Source: Actinoalloteichus hymeniacidonis (GTDB lineage Bacteria; Actinomycetota; Actinomycetes; Mycobacteriales; Pseudonocardiaceae). Taken from it: a DNA stretch of 64,000 nucleotides. This document shows positions 19,479 through 28,544 of this stretch, one piece after another. The notes under the pieces are model-generated. The model saw only the letters and a program-made list of their open reading frames with translations, did no database searches and had not been told where the DNA came from. Both the position numbers and the translations under genes were made by a program. The stretch spans positions 6,200,001 to 6,264,000 of the forward strand of contig NZ_JACHIS010000001.1 in the NCBI RefSeq assembly GCF_014203365.1. Direction: 5' to 3'. Numbering within the stretch: position 1 is the stretch's first letter; each line of letters begins with the position of its first letter.

Positions 19479-19487
19479 CAACCCCGG

Positions 19488-20255
19488 TCACGTCAGGCAT
19501 AGCGCCGCCAACCTCGCGCGGGCCAGCCGCCGACTGCCGCCGGGCAGGATGCGCGCGATGGCGCGAGTGAAAGCGCGTGCCGCGCAGCGCACAGCGCTTT
19601 CGGGTTTGTGCAAGGAGTTTGCGGGTTCCGTCGCCCTCGGGAGGAGAGGCGCGAGGGCGACGGGCCCTGGCTTCGAACCGTCGGAGTCCGGTTCGAAGAC
19701 CTCCGCAGCGGCCCGGGGGTCGCGGGCGCGCGGAGTCAGTACCGACGACGTCAGCTCGTCGTCGAGTTCGATAAGCCTGGTGACACACGGCGGGTCGCAC
19801 ATGGCGCCCGCCGTGGAGTGGAAGCAGTGAACCGGCGCGACGAAAGCGGCTTGCGGAGCTAGTGAGTCCACTGTCGACTGACGCGTGGGCGCTGTGGTCG
19901 CGACAGCGGCAGCGGTCTGCTCGGCTTCTCGCCGCTGGCTGGCGACGAAGTCGTGGTCGACCATCGCGGCCAACTCCTCGCCGCCGCGATGTTGGCCGTG
20001 CCAGCGGAAACGCGGATGCACGTAGACAATCTGTTCCGGGCAGCGGGTGCACGCGCCGCAGGCACAGACCAGTCGTTCGACGACGGCGGAACCGGTGTCC
20101 TCGGCTTCGACGGCCCGCCAGGTGTGGTCGTCGGCGGCGCAGGATGCGCAGACCACCACCGACGACAGTCGGGGTGAACCGAGTCGCGCAGCGGGCTCGG
20201 CCCTGATCGGCAGGGTTCCGACCAACACGGAATCGGGCAGTTCGGCGGCGGTCAC
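19488..20255 (-). CDS. Unknown protein with Cys-rich zinc-ribbon-like patch
   Basis: A 255-residue reading with no recognised family. CASC followed about 30 residues later by CACGACTRC suggests a metal-binding knuckle; the second half is Ala/Pro-rich and ends in a basic helix. Its GTG overlaps the stop of the preceding gene (GTGA) and GGGGGGA lies seven bases upstream, which supports translation. The stop lies nine bases from the EspG gene end, so the two genes converge. The last third could be non-coding; confidence falls towards the C-terminus. Confidence 0.5.
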   Translation of the reverse strand: MTAAELPDSVLVGTLPIRAEPAARLGSPRLSSVVVCASCAADDHTWRAVEAEDTGSAVVERLVCACGACTRCPEQIVYVHPRFRWHGQHRGGEELAAMVDHDFVASQRREAEQTAAAVATTAPTRQSTVDSLAPQAAFVAPVHCFHSTAGAMCDPPCVTRLIELDDELTSSVLTPRARDPRAAAEVFEPDSDGSKPGPVALAPLLPRATEPANSLHKPESAVRCAARAFTRAIARILPGGSRRLARARLAALCLT

Positions 20256-20677
20256 TCGGCGGTCCCCCCGAAGGAATTGCGGCCGGTTAGAAAGGCGAGG
20301 CCGTCGTCGAGATGGCTCACCAGGTGGTGGAGTTCCAGGGCGGAGAACGCCAGCGTGATCGCGTCCGAGGCGGCCACGGTGACGGTCAGGTTCCACCGCA
20401 CCTCGGCCACCGCGAGCGTCAGTCGACGCGGGCCGCCCATCTCCCCCGGACAGTCGAGCGTGCAATCGGCGCCCAGCAGGATCGTGTTCACCAATTTGGT
20501 CGTGTGCTTGACCGACAACACGCAGGCGTACTGCTGCACCGAAGCCGGTCGAAGAATCAACCATTTCCGATCCTCGGTGAGTTCCAACTGACTCGTCACC
20601 GGCCCACGACCGACGTCCTGACCGTAGAAGCGACGATAAAACGTGAAAGACCTACTCATATTTCCCGGCACCTGCAT
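20252..20677 (-). CDS. Unknown protein, first of an overlapping pair
   Basis: A 141-residue soluble protein. MQVPGNMSRSFTFYRRFYGQ leads into a domain with beta-strand character (KWLILRPASVQQYACVLSV, RRLTLAVAEVRWNLTVTVAA) and ends in a helix (ALELHHLVSHLDDGLAFL). No family recognised. Start is set by GGGGGA five bases before ATG. It is divergent from the XRE regulator 158 bp away and translationally overlaps the Cys-rich gene. The group may form one small module with the XRE/DUF397 pair. Confidence 0.6.
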   Translation of the reverse strand: MQVPGNMSRSFTFYRRFYGQDVGRGPVTSQLELTEDRKWLILRPASVQQYACVLSVKHTTKLVNTILLGADCTLDCPGEMGGPRRLTLAVAEVRWNLTVTVAASDAITLAFSALELHHLVSHLDDGLAFLTGRNSFGGTAE

Positions 20678-20835
20678 CGGATTCCCCCTTCGACGCTGAC
20701 GAGGGCTAGAGTGCCCTGCAAAGTTGCATGTCGTCCAGCCCAGAAGCTGTCGCGATAGCAACTTCACCAATTCGAGTGACTGCCGCGCAGAAGGTTTATG
20801 CATATATCTTTTCCCCGACGACCATGGAGGGCAAT

Positions 20836-21684
20836 ATGCTTGAGCGAGGACCCAACGTTCGACAGCGCAAGGTCGCACGAAGCCTGCGAAAGTGGAGGAA
20901 AGAGAAGGGTCAAACTCTGGCAGAGGTAACCACACCTCTGCGCTGGTCCGAGTCGAAACTCAGCCGATTCGAGCGAGCAGAGACGATCGCCGGACCAGCG
21001 GAAATCATTGCCATTGCGACAATTCTCCGCATCGACGAGGCCCAGCGGGACAGCATCGTTGGCCTGGCTGCCGCTGACCAGGTTGCACCGTGGTGGCGGT
21101 CTCTGACTCCAGAAGCTGCTATGGGGTGCTTCGAAGACTATGTCGAGTTGGAAGCAGAAGCCGCCGAAATTCAGAATTTTGAAACGCATCTAATCCCAGG
21201 ACTACTGCAAACCGAGGACTACACTCGGAAAATTCTTCAGACTACCTTGCCAGCGCCGAAACACGAGGTCATCGCAGATCGGATCCGACTTCGCGCAGAA
21301 CGACAATCCCGACTCGTGAACAAGAATCCGCTTGCTCTCAACGTGGTAATCCACGAAATGGCCCTAAGGGTTCCGGTCGCAGGAGCTGTGGCAATGCGCG
21401 AACAGATCCGACATTTGATTAAGTCGAGCCTTCAAAGCAACATCAACGTCCGCGTGCTTCCACTGAACACCGGAGCGTTCCCAGGAATCGGTACTTCGTT
21501 TAACTTGGTCCACTTGGACGCTGCGGACACCTCAGTGGCCTATCTGGACACATTGACTGGCGGCCTGTTCGTCGAAGACGACGACGACGTCTACGCGTAT
21601 AGACTCACGTTCGATCGTTTGAACGAGATGGCACTCAGCTCGGAGGACTCTGTCCGGTTGCTCGAAGGGATTGGAGTGTCATGA
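20836..21684 (+). CDS. XRE-family regulator with DUF5753 domain
   Basis: A 282-residue protein. The N-terminal helix-turn-helix (QTLAEVTTPLRWSESKLSRF) is followed by the DUF5753 domain, marked by FETHLIPGLLQTEDYTR, the basic RIRLRAERQSRL and RVLPLNTGAFPGIG. This architecture is common in actinomycetes and always partnered by DUF397 proteins. ATG at 20836 is chosen because GGAGG sits just upstream; an ATG at 20824 would bury that site. The gene is more AT-rich than its flanks. The DUF397 gene follows 18 bp later. Confidence 0.9.
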   Translation: MLERGPNVRQRKVARSLRKWRKEKGQTLAEVTTPLRWSESKLSRFERAETIAGPAEIIAIATILRIDEAQRDSIVGLAAADQVAPWWRSLTPEAAMGCFEDYVELEAEAAEIQNFETHLIPGLLQTEDYTRKILQTTLPAPKHEVIADRIRLRAERQSRLVNKNPLALNVVIHEMALRVPVAGAVAMREQIRHLIKSSLQSNINVRVLPLNTGAFPGIGTSFNLVHLDAADTSVAYLDTLTGGLFVEDDDDVYAYRLTFDRLNEMALSSEDSVRLLEGIGVS

Positions 21685-21702
21685 GTTTTGGAGGGAACGC
21701 AG

Positions 21703-21960
21703 ATGGGCGCCACAGACCTCAATGGTTTCCGGCGGAACAAAAGCAGCCGTAGTGACGGGAACAGTGCTTCCATCAAAGTCGAGCTTGCTGCAACTACCTG
21801 GCGTAAGAGCACTCGAAGCAACGCTACCAGTGCTTGTGTCGAAGTGGGCTTAACACTTCGAGCACCAACACATACGGCGGTCCGTGACTCCAAGAACCCC
21901 AGCGGTCCGACGCTGATCTTCCCGCGAAGAGCGTTCGTCGACTTCCTGCGCTCGCTCTGA
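21703..21960 (+). CDS. DUF397 protein
   Basis: An 85-residue partner of the upstream XRE/DUF5753 regulator. The DUF397 core is clear: TWRKSTRSNATSACVEV, then TAVRDSKNPSGPTLIF and a final FVDFLRSL helix. Such pairs (WhiJ/BldB-like or SARP-type developmental circuits in Streptomyces) act as regulator and modulator, sometimes described as toxin-antitoxin-like. GGAGGG lies seven bases before the ATG. The N-terminal 25 residues are Ser/Arg/Asn-rich and extra to the family. Confidence 0.9.
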   Translation: MGATDLNGFRRNKSSRSDGNSASIKVELAATTWRKSTRSNATSACVEVGLTLRAPTHTAVRDSKNPSGPTLIFPRRAFVDFLRSL

Positions 21961-22149
21961 CCGGCAGCTCGGCCGAGTAACAACTGAAAAGCCCATCCCC
22001 GAAGAGCCGCGCCGTGCCTCGGGGCGCTCAGTGCTGCGCTGAAGTCGGTTTTGGGTAACGAGATCCCCGATGTCCGCCCGGACCGTCGGCATGACACGGC
22101 ATGCTGTGATCACCCGGTCACTGTCAAGAACCCTTGTGGAGAACCCCGC

Positions 22150-23562
22150 ATGTATCCCCCCGGCGGCCCACCGCCCGGACCCTACGGACCACCACCCGGC
22201 CAACAGCCCCTGCCCCAGCCGTCGTCACCACCGGGCTGGAACCTCGGCCTGGGACAGAACTACCAGCAGTACGGCACCAACCAGCAGTATCCGGCGCCCC
22301 CGCCCAACCACCAACCCGCGCCCAAACGTCGAGGGCCTGGCCGGTGGATCGCGGCCGGAGTGATCGCCGCCGTAGCCATTGCGGGAACGGCTGTGGCGAT
22401 CAACTACTTCAGTGAGAACAGCACAGCCGATGCGGCGGGCGGTCCAGACACCTCGGACAGAGAGTCGCTGCTGTCTCCCAGCAAGGAGTTCTCCCTCACC
22501 AACCTCGATGTGGAACTGCCGGCGGGCTCGTACGCGGGCGTCCCCGTCTACGACGCCTGCGCCCTCGCCCCCATGGCCGAACTCACTGAACTCGGCCTTG
22601 AGTACGGCCAGGGAACCAGGAGAGAGGCGCTCGATAGCGAGGTGCCTGCGGACGCGGCTCTCGACCACATGATGGACCCGGTGTCCTTCTGCTCGTACGC
22701 CCTGGCTGGCCGCCCGACCGACGCGCTGCATATCAGTGTCTTGCAGGAACCCTACGTCGATTACTGGGAACTCGATCGGCGTTCACGGCACGTCGAGGGC
22801 GTCTCGCACGACTATGGCTCCGGTATCACGGGCGTGACCTGGGACGAAGTCGGCCTAGGCGGCGAGGACGAATACCGGTTCATGATCATGATGCCTGAGG
22901 TGATCGTTGAAGGCAGACTGAACACCGAAGTCAGCCTGGACGGCTACGCGCACAATGTCGAAGCGGTGAAAACTCTCACCGAACAGATCGCCGCGTTGGT
23001 CGCCGAGAACATGGCCGAAGACCCGGTTCGGGGACAGCATGGCCACGTCGGCTACGAAGACGCGCCGACTCCATGTGGGCTGTTGAGCCCGGAGGTCTTC
23101 GGCGCCGCCTACGGCACGCCTTACAGCGCACCATTCGAGGAATATCACTACGGACGAGAGCAACATTCGGTCGACTCTGTAGGCAGAACACAGGTCTACG
23201 TCGAGTCCGACTGCACGCGCCGGACCAACCAGAATCACCAGACCCCCGATGAAGATGCTCACTGGATGAAGCTGGTGCTTCAGACGCATCGCACCGAGGA
23301 ATCCGCTGTCCAACAGATGGTGACATTCTGCGATCCGGATGACCCGTTGCGCGTCGAGGCACCAAGCCATCCGCTGAACGGCGAACTCGGCGACGAGGCG
23401 TGTCTGACGGGCTTCGGCCGCCCTGAGGGCTTCGACCTGGCCATTCGGGTCGGAACGAACGTGATGACCATCCACACCCGCGATTCCTATGAGCACACCG
23501 AACCGGCTCCCACCGAAGAGATGCTGATGCCGATCGGCGAACAGATCGTGGCGAGCATGTAG
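22150..23562 (+). CDS. Membrane-anchored protein with two DUF3558-like halves (copy 1)
   Basis: A 470-residue protein with a Pro/Gln-rich cytoplasmic start (MYPPGGPPPGPYGPPPGQ), one membrane helix (about 66-85) and an extracellular part made of two similar Cys-containing halves. Half one begins VYDACALAPMAELTELGL, half two APTPCGLLSPEVFGAAYG; both resemble the PC-x-LL-x-PE start of DUF3558. GGAGA lies before the ATG. It is 42% or so of a tandem pair with the next gene, and even the leader sequence is repeated. Function unknown; surface location inferred. Confidence 0.8.
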   Translation: MYPPGGPPPGPYGPPPGQQPLPQPSSPPGWNLGLGQNYQQYGTNQQYPAPPPNHQPAPKRRGPGRWIAAGVIAAVAIAGTAVAINYFSENSTADAAGGPDTSDRESLLSPSKEFSLTNLDVELPAGSYAGVPVYDACALAPMAELTELGLEYGQGTRREALDSEVPADAALDHMMDPVSFCSYALAGRPTDALHISVLQEPYVDYWELDRRSRHVEGVSHDYGSGITGVTWDEVGLGGEDEYRFMIMMPEVIVEGRLNTEVSLDGYAHNVEAVKTLTEQIAALVAENMAEDPVRGQHGHVGYEDAPTPCGLLSPEVFGAAYGTPYSAPFEEYHYGREQHSVDSVGRTQVYVESDCTRRTNQNHQTPDEDAHWMKLVLQTHRTEESAVQQMVTFCDPDDPLRVEAPSHPLNGELGDEACLTGFGRPEGFDLAIRVGTNVMTIHTRDSYEHTEPAPTEEMLMPIGEQIVASM

Positions 23563-23737
23563 TGGGGTTTCGGCGGGTTCAGCCGGGCTCGGTTGCGCTG
23601 ACCGGCCGTCCCCACCGAGCCATCGTCGCACCGAGCACAGCGCAAGATTCCTGTCCCAGGTACCAGCATCGGACCGGTCGCCGCCGTCGGCCTTGGCCGA
23701 ATACTGATCACTCAGAACCCTTGTGGAGAGACCCCGC

Positions 23738-25186
23738 ATGTATCCCCCTGGCGGCCCGCCGCCCGGACCCGGTCCCTACGGACCGCCGCCCGGCCAGGCG
23801 CCCCTTCCGCAGCAACCGCCCATGCCTCAGCAACAGCCTGGGCCGAACTGGCAGCCGGGGCCGCACCAGCAGTACCCGCCGGGTCCCCACCACCAGCAGT
23901 TCCCGCCCGGGCCGCCGCCCTTCCCGCCGAATCAGGCGCCGCGCAAACCCGGTCCCGGGCGGTGGATCGCACTAGCAGCGATCGTCGTGGTGGTCGTTGC
24001 CGGAACGATCGTGGGCGTCAACTACTTCGGCGGCGACGGTGCAGCCGACGCGGCGGGCGGCAATGAAGACTCGTCCGGTGCTAACGCAGACGCGCCCGTC
24101 AACGAACCGCCGTTGACTCTCAGCGAGGATTTTCTTCTCACGGATCGCGACGAGGAACTACCCGCAAGCTCGTACGGCGGCACCCTGGTCTACGACGCCT
24201 GTGCCCTCGTGCCGATCGACCGGCTCACCGAGCTGGGTCTCGTGCATGACCTGGGTGGTAGAAGGGAAGCGCTCGACGCCGACGTTCCTGCCGAGGCCGT
24301 CCTTGAACATTCGTTTAATTCGGTCTCGTTCTGCTCTCGTACCCTGACCTCCCCGCCGCTCGAATCACTACACGTCAACGTCTATCAGGAGCCGTATGTC
24401 GAACGGTATGAGATAGATCGACGCCTGCGTGTGGAGGGCGAAGCACTCGACGTCGGCTCGGGCATGGCCGGCCGGACATGGGAAGAGACCACACCGACTG
24501 GTCAGGTCAATTACTACTTCCTCGTTGAGAGACCGGAAGCGATCGTCCAGGGGCGGTTTGAGATTGACGCCGATGCGGCTGCCGAGGGGATACCGGAACT
24601 CCGCGCGCAGCTCGCGCAATTGGTCGCCGAGGGCTTGGCTGAAGACCCGGTCCGGAAACGGCATGGCCACATCGGTTATGAGGGCGCGCCTGCACCGTGC
24701 ACGCTGCTGAGTCCCGAGGTGTTCGCCGCCACCTACGGCACGCCCTACAGCGCCCCGCCGATCGAGTTCCACTACGGCCATGAGGATGCTGTCGACGACG
24801 CAGGCGAGCTATCGCAGGTCTACGTCGAGTCGCATTGCACGCGCGAGAGCGACCACAACGCGGCGACCCCCGAAACCGAGATCAACCAGATGTATCTCAA
24901 ACTCCACAACCATCAAACCGAGGGCTCTGCGCGGCGGGGGATGGCGATCTACTGCGATCCAGACGATCCCGCACGCGAGCGCTCGCCGAGCCTGACGTTG
25001 GACAAGCCGCTGGGCGATGAGGCGTGCGTAACCAATTACGGCCGCACTGATCACTACGATCTCGTGATCCGAGTCGGAACGAGCATCATGATCGTCAACA
25101 CGCCCGAGTCCGAGAGCCACACCGAAGCGGCCCCCGTGGCAGAGATTCTCACGCCGATCGGCGAGCTGATCGTGGCGGGAATGTAG
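23738..25186 (+). CDS. Membrane-anchored protein with two DUF3558-like halves (copy 2)
   Basis: A 482-residue paralogue of the gene upstream with the same plan: MYPPGGPPPGPGPYGPPPGQ start, membrane helix (about 79-98), and two extracellular halves opening VYDACALVPIDRLTELGL and APAPCTLLSPEVFAATYG. The ends also agree (MIVNTPESESHTEAAP versus MTIHTRDSYEHTEPAP). The duplication includes the 5' leader CAGAACCCTTGTGGAGA-like sequence before each start. Ten to twenty residues of extra Pro/Gln repeat explain the length difference. Function unknown. Confidence 0.8.
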   Translation: MYPPGGPPPGPGPYGPPPGQAPLPQQPPMPQQQPGPNWQPGPHQQYPPGPHHQQFPPGPPPFPPNQAPRKPGPGRWIALAAIVVVVVAGTIVGVNYFGGDGAADAAGGNEDSSGANADAPVNEPPLTLSEDFLLTDRDEELPASSYGGTLVYDACALVPIDRLTELGLVHDLGGRREALDADVPAEAVLEHSFNSVSFCSRTLTSPPLESLHVNVYQEPYVERYEIDRRLRVEGEALDVGSGMAGRTWEETTPTGQVNYYFLVERPEAIVQGRFEIDADAAAEGIPELRAQLAQLVAEGLAEDPVRKRHGHIGYEGAPAPCTLLSPEVFAATYGTPYSAPPIEFHYGHEDAVDDAGELSQVYVESHCTRESDHNAATPETEINQMYLKLHNHQTEGSARRGMAIYCDPDDPARERSPSLTLDKPLGDEACVTNYGRTDHYDLVIRVGTSIMIVNTPESESHTEAAPVAEILTPIGELIVAGM

Positions 25187-25248
25187 CGAGGTGCTGGCGG
25201 TTTCAGCTGGTCACCACCGAGGATCGGCTGGAGCCGCCGCACGCCTGC

Positions 25249-26175
25249 TCATTCCGGTGGCCAGGCAACGGAATCGCCGGTGTCCAGGTCGTGCAGGCGG
25301 CCGGGGGCAAGTCCCTCCGGGATCTCGGTGGCGCTGAACGGGGTACCGGCCGAACCGAAGGTGGTCTGGCGGGCCTCGCCGTCCAAGGTCCAGTCGACGA
25401 CCAGTGAGAACCGAACGTGGCCGTCAATGTCGGCCGAGGACAGCTGGAAGTGCTCCCCGGCGCCCTCCGGCAGGGAAATCGGGAAGACCTCCGCCATGGG
25501 AACGGAACTCAGGCGCTCTTCCACCATGTCGAAAGCCGAAAGACGCGGCTCCCCGTCGGTGAAATCGACCGTGAACTGGGTGGCTGCCGAATCGGGGTCG
25601 GTGGAACAATCCCCCACCAGCACCGAGCCACCGGAGATCGCGTCTCCGGAGTCGTGCAACTGCACGCCCAGGCCGGTGATCACCAGCTCCGGTGGCTCGG
25701 CATCGGTGTCCGTGAGGTCTTCGGAATTGTTCAGCCAGAGATCCAGCGGCGGTGTCCCAAGTCCTTCGACGATCGCGCTCCGGCCCATCGTCGAAGCGCC
25801 ATAGGTACCCAGATCCTCGACGACCTCGTCGAGACCGCCGGGGTCGTGGAAGCCGTAGCAGTCTGGGTCCGCCCACGACGCCGACAACGCCAGTTCGCCG
25901 GTGTTCGGGGGCGGCCTGCGCACCGCCGATTCCACGGGCGCGGCCGCCGAGGTCTCACCCGCCGCCTCGGGGGTTTCCGACTGGTCCAAGGTGGTGCGGC
26001 CACCGATCACCCCGGCCACCACGACCGCCGCGACCAGCACGAGCCCGATGATCAGCCAGGTTCGGCGGGACGGCCCCGGCGGGTCCTCGGTCGGTTCCGC
26101 GCCGTGCACGGTGACCTCGGAGATTCCCGGTTCGTCGCCGGGGAAATCCTGGGCCCTGTCACGAGAATCCGCCAT
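25249..26175 (-). CDS. Single-pass membrane protein of unknown function
   Basis: A 308-residue protein with an acidic cytoplasmic start, one membrane helix (about 40-60, WLIIGLVLVAAVVVAGVIGG), a Thr/Glu/Ala linker and an extracellular domain of about 220 residues rich in Asp and beta strands. No family recognised. A single Cys pair (DCYGFHDPG and VGDCSTDPD) could form a disulphide. ATG at 26175 is set by GGAGG five bases upstream, against a GTG six codons earlier. Convergent with the DUF3558-like pair. Confidence 0.75.
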   Translation of the reverse strand: MADSRDRAQDFPGDEPGISEVTVHGAEPTEDPPGPSRRTWLIIGLVLVAAVVVAGVIGGRTTLDQSETPEAAGETSAAAPVESAVRRPPPNTGELALSASWADPDCYGFHDPGGLDEVVEDLGTYGASTMGRSAIVEGLGTPPLDLWLNNSEDLTDTDAEPPELVITGLGVQLHDSGDAISGGSVLVGDCSTDPDSAATQFTVDFTDGEPRLSAFDMVEERLSSVPMAEVFPISLPEGAGEHFQLSSADIDGHVRFSLVVDWTLDGEARQTTFGSAGTPFSATEIPEGLAPGRLHDLDTGDSVAWPPE

Positions 26176-26299
26176 GCCGACCTCCGCACTCACCTAGTCG
26201 GTGACGATACCGTCACCTTGGGTGAGGAAGCGGCGCCGCGTGGTTGCGATCCGGCGTAGATCGCACCGGGAATCCAGTACCGGCCAGCACAATCGGGCC

Positions 26300-26530
26300 A
26301 TGGGTTCGGTGTATGCCAAGAAGACCTTCGAGGACGCCGACGAAGCACGCTACGACGTCGTCTACGAGTTCGACCCCGGTTGGGTGCTGATTCTGGACAA
26401 GAACACCAACCGAACCCGCCCGGCGGACGGCGGCGACCCACCGGGCCGACCCACCGCGGCGGCACTGATCACCCGGGATTGGTTGCGCGACGGCAAAGCG
26501 CCGGAACGGGTCGTCCGCATCTCCTGCTGA
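26300..26530 (+). CDS. Small conserved-looking protein of unknown function
   Basis: A 76-residue soluble protein: MGSVYAKKTFEDADEARYDV, a short beta region WVLILDKNTNRT, and a C-terminal helix around AALITRDWLRDGKAPERVV. No domain recognised. It is divergent from the membrane protein gene and convergent with the DUF5926 gene. The start ATG lacks a strong ribosome site (GGGCC only). Codon bias is consistent with coding. Confidence 0.6.
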   Translation: MGSVYAKKTFEDADEARYDVVYEFDPGWVLILDKNTNRTRPADGGDPPGRPTAAALITRDWLRDGKAPERVVRISC

Positions 26531-26546
26531 CCGCATTCCACCGCCC

Positions 26547-26591
26547 GAAAAAAACGCGGTTCGGGCGACGCCACGCGCCACCCGAACCGCG
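26547..26591 (-). terminator. Rho-independent terminator of the DUF5926 gene
   Basis: A perfect 11-bp inverted repeat (CGCGGTTCGGG and complement) with a 15-base loop, followed on the minus strand by a run of seven T. It begins ten bases after the DUF5926 stop. It may also stop rightward transcription from the small gene. Confidence 0.85.
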
Positions 26592-26600
26592 CAACAACGA

Positions 26601-27566
26601 CTAGCGCAGCGTGATCTGTCGACCGATCAGCCCGGCCCGGGCCCGCCGCTCCGACTCGTTCAGCGGGGTGTCGTCCACCGAGGCCAGCGCCTCGGTGAGC
26701 CGCTCGCCCAGCTCGGCCGCGGGCTTCTCCCACTCGCGGGCGTGCAGCTCGCGGTCGAGGTCCCACACCGGAACCAGCAGGCCGTGCGCCCGGAACGAAC
26801 CGGCGTAGCGGCTGCCCTCGCCCAAGGCCAGCTTCTCGGCGGCGGCCAGCCTGGCCATCGCGGCCAGCAGCTTCTCCTCCGGCTCCGGACGCACCCAACG
26901 CAGGTGCGCCTTCTCGCCCGCGTCCACCCAGTAGGCCGCCTGAATGCCGGGGCCGTTCAACCGCTCGGTGGGCATGATCGCCTCGTTGGCGCGCTCCAGC
27001 GACACCGAGACCTCGGCGCTCGCCTCGGTGCCCTCGGGAATCCACCAGCCGAAGTCGGCGTGCAGCTGGACATCCAGCGGCGCGTCGGCGACCAGGATGT
27101 CCTGCAGCCTCGGGCCTGCTGGGTCGTCGTCCGGGCCGACCACGGGCAGCACGTCGCCCGGCTTGGCCTGCGCGGCCCACAGCACCGAACGAGCCACGTC
27201 CCGGCTCAGGTCGCCGGATCGGGTCTGCACCTGGAGACCCACCAGGGCCTTGTCGTCGTTACGACGCATGCCCGCAGCCGCCATCGGCAGCACCGAGGCC
27301 AGCGTGACGTCGACCTCGGCGGTGCCGTCGATCAACGGGAGCTTGGCGAAGGCGCTGGGCACGAACTCGCGGAGCGCGATCAGTTCCGGCTCGGCGGCCA
27401 AGCCCTCGAACGGCCGGGTGATGATGACGTCCGCCGCGCCGCCCTCGGAGCCGTGACAGGCCTTGAATCGCTTACCGGAACCGCATTCGCAGGGCCTGCG
27501 GGGATTCAGTCCGCCGTCGCCCGCGCTCGTCCGATCCTTACGTTTGACCGCAGTGCGCTTGGCCAC
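26601..27566 (-). CDS. DUF5926 protein with N-terminal SEC-C motif
   Basis: A 321-residue soluble protein. A SEC-C zinc knuckle is near the start (PRRPCECGSGKRFKACHG, about residues 23-40), the motif also found at the end of SecA. The remainder is the DUF5926 domain of actinobacteria, with no known activity. GTG start with GGGAGG seven bases upstream. The GDPD gene begins 25 bp beyond on the same strand side, reading in the same direction, so this gene is downstream of GDPD... in genome order it is upstream of nothing else; it may be transcribed separately or from the GDPD promoter. Confidence 0.88.
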   Translation of the reverse strand: MAKRTAVKRKDRTSAGDGGLNPRRPCECGSGKRFKACHGSEGGAADVIITRPFEGLAAEPELIALREFVPSAFAKLPLIDGTAEVDVTLASVLPMAAAGMRRNDDKALVGLQVQTRSGDLSRDVARSVLWAAQAKPGDVLPVVGPDDDPAGPRLQDILVADAPLDVQLHADFGWWIPEGTEASAEVSVSLERANEAIMPTERLNGPGIQAAYWVDAGEKAHLRWVRPEPEEKLLAAMARLAAAEKLALGEGSRYAGSFRAHGLLVPVWDLDRELHAREWEKPAAELGERLTEALASVDDTPLNESERRARAGLIGRQITLR

Positions 27567-27590
27567 TTGGCGCCCTCCCCTTCGAGTCCC

Positions 27591-28403
27591 TTACGCCGTG
27601 GGAACGGTAGTCGACCGAGCACCGGACAAGGCGGACCGGGTGGCCGCTGGGCGATTGGTCGCGAGGAAGGAAACACCGAGTTCGGCGCACAGCTCGATAT
27701 CGGCGGAATCGTCGACCGTCCAGCAATAGGTCTGATTGCCGTGGTCGGCTGCGCGGCGAACATAGTCGGGATCGGAGCGCAGCAGGTGAATGCCGGGGCC
27801 GGTGTAATCGGCCCAGGGCGGCAGGACGCCCTGCCGGGTCGAACGGTCGAGCCGGTCCAGCAACAGGACCGTGGGCAGCGCGGGGGCCTGCGCGCGCACC
27901 CGACGCACCGCGCTGGAGGCGAAGGACATCATCACCACCGGTGAGGTCTCCTTCGCCGCAGGTCTGTCGAGTCCATGCCGGGCCAGCGTGTGCAGCAACG
28001 CCTGCTCGACCAGCCCGCCGAAGCGCACCGGGTGCTTGGTCTCGACGAACAATCGGATCGGGCTCGGCGTGGAGGCGACCAGGTCCAACAGGTCGTCCAG
28101 AAGCAGCAGCCCCGCCGGTTCGGCGCTCGGCGGCGGGACCGAGGCGCCACGGCGTTTCGGCTTCACCTGGCTGTAGTCCAGCTCGGCGAGTTCGGCCAGC
28201 GTCAGCTCGCTGACCAGGCCACGGCCGTCGGAGGTACGGGCGACGCTGCGGTCGTGGATGCAGACCAGCTGGTGGTCCCTGCTCAGGCGGACGTCGCATT
28301 CGAGAGCGTCGGCCCCCTGCTGCACGGCCAGTTCGTAGGCGGCGAGGGTGTGTTCGGCACGTTCCGCAGAGGCGCCTCGATGGGCGACGACGGCTGGGGA
28401 CAC
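27591..28403 (-). CDS. Glycerophosphodiester phosphodiesterase
   Basis: A 270-residue enzyme that cleaves glycerophosphodiesters to glycerol-3-phosphate and an alcohol. Seen: AHRGASAERAEHTLAAYELA, the metal-binding Glu/Asp in LECDVRLS, His in VCIHD, a central VETKHPVRFG and the late TYCWTVDD. No signal peptide, so likely cytosolic. The frame is open for a further 330 codons upstream, but only the GTG at 28403 gives a family-like start; its ribosome site is weak. It runs into the DUF5926 gene 24 bp downstream, so the two probably form an operon. Confidence 0.9.
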   Translation of the reverse strand: MSPAVVAHRGASAERAEHTLAAYELAVQQGADALECDVRLSRDHQLVCIHDRSVARTSDGRGLVSELTLAELAELDYSQVKPKRRGASVPPPSAEPAGLLLLDDLLDLVASTPSPIRLFVETKHPVRFGGLVEQALLHTLARHGLDRPAAKETSPVVMMSFASSAVRRVRAQAPALPTVLLLDRLDRSTRQGVLPPWADYTGPGIHLLRSDPDYVRRAADHGNQTYCWTVDDSADIELCAELGVSFLATNRPAATRSALSGARSTTVPTA

Positions 28404-28544
28404 GCCCAGAAGTCTCGGCCGTCGAGGTGGCGTGCAGATGGCAAATCGACAACGTCGTGCGGAAGGACACGTGGCGTCCTGCCCTTGACGGCACCCCGCG
28501 ACACGCTTGACCTCAACCACACTTCGGGTGTTTGGCTCGCCGCC

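Noticed and set aside
17460-19481. Long minus-strand frame of 673 codons over the PPE-like and EspG genes
   Set aside because: It is the shadow of GGT/GGC repeats and high third-position GC; the plus strand has ribosome sites and recognised domains.
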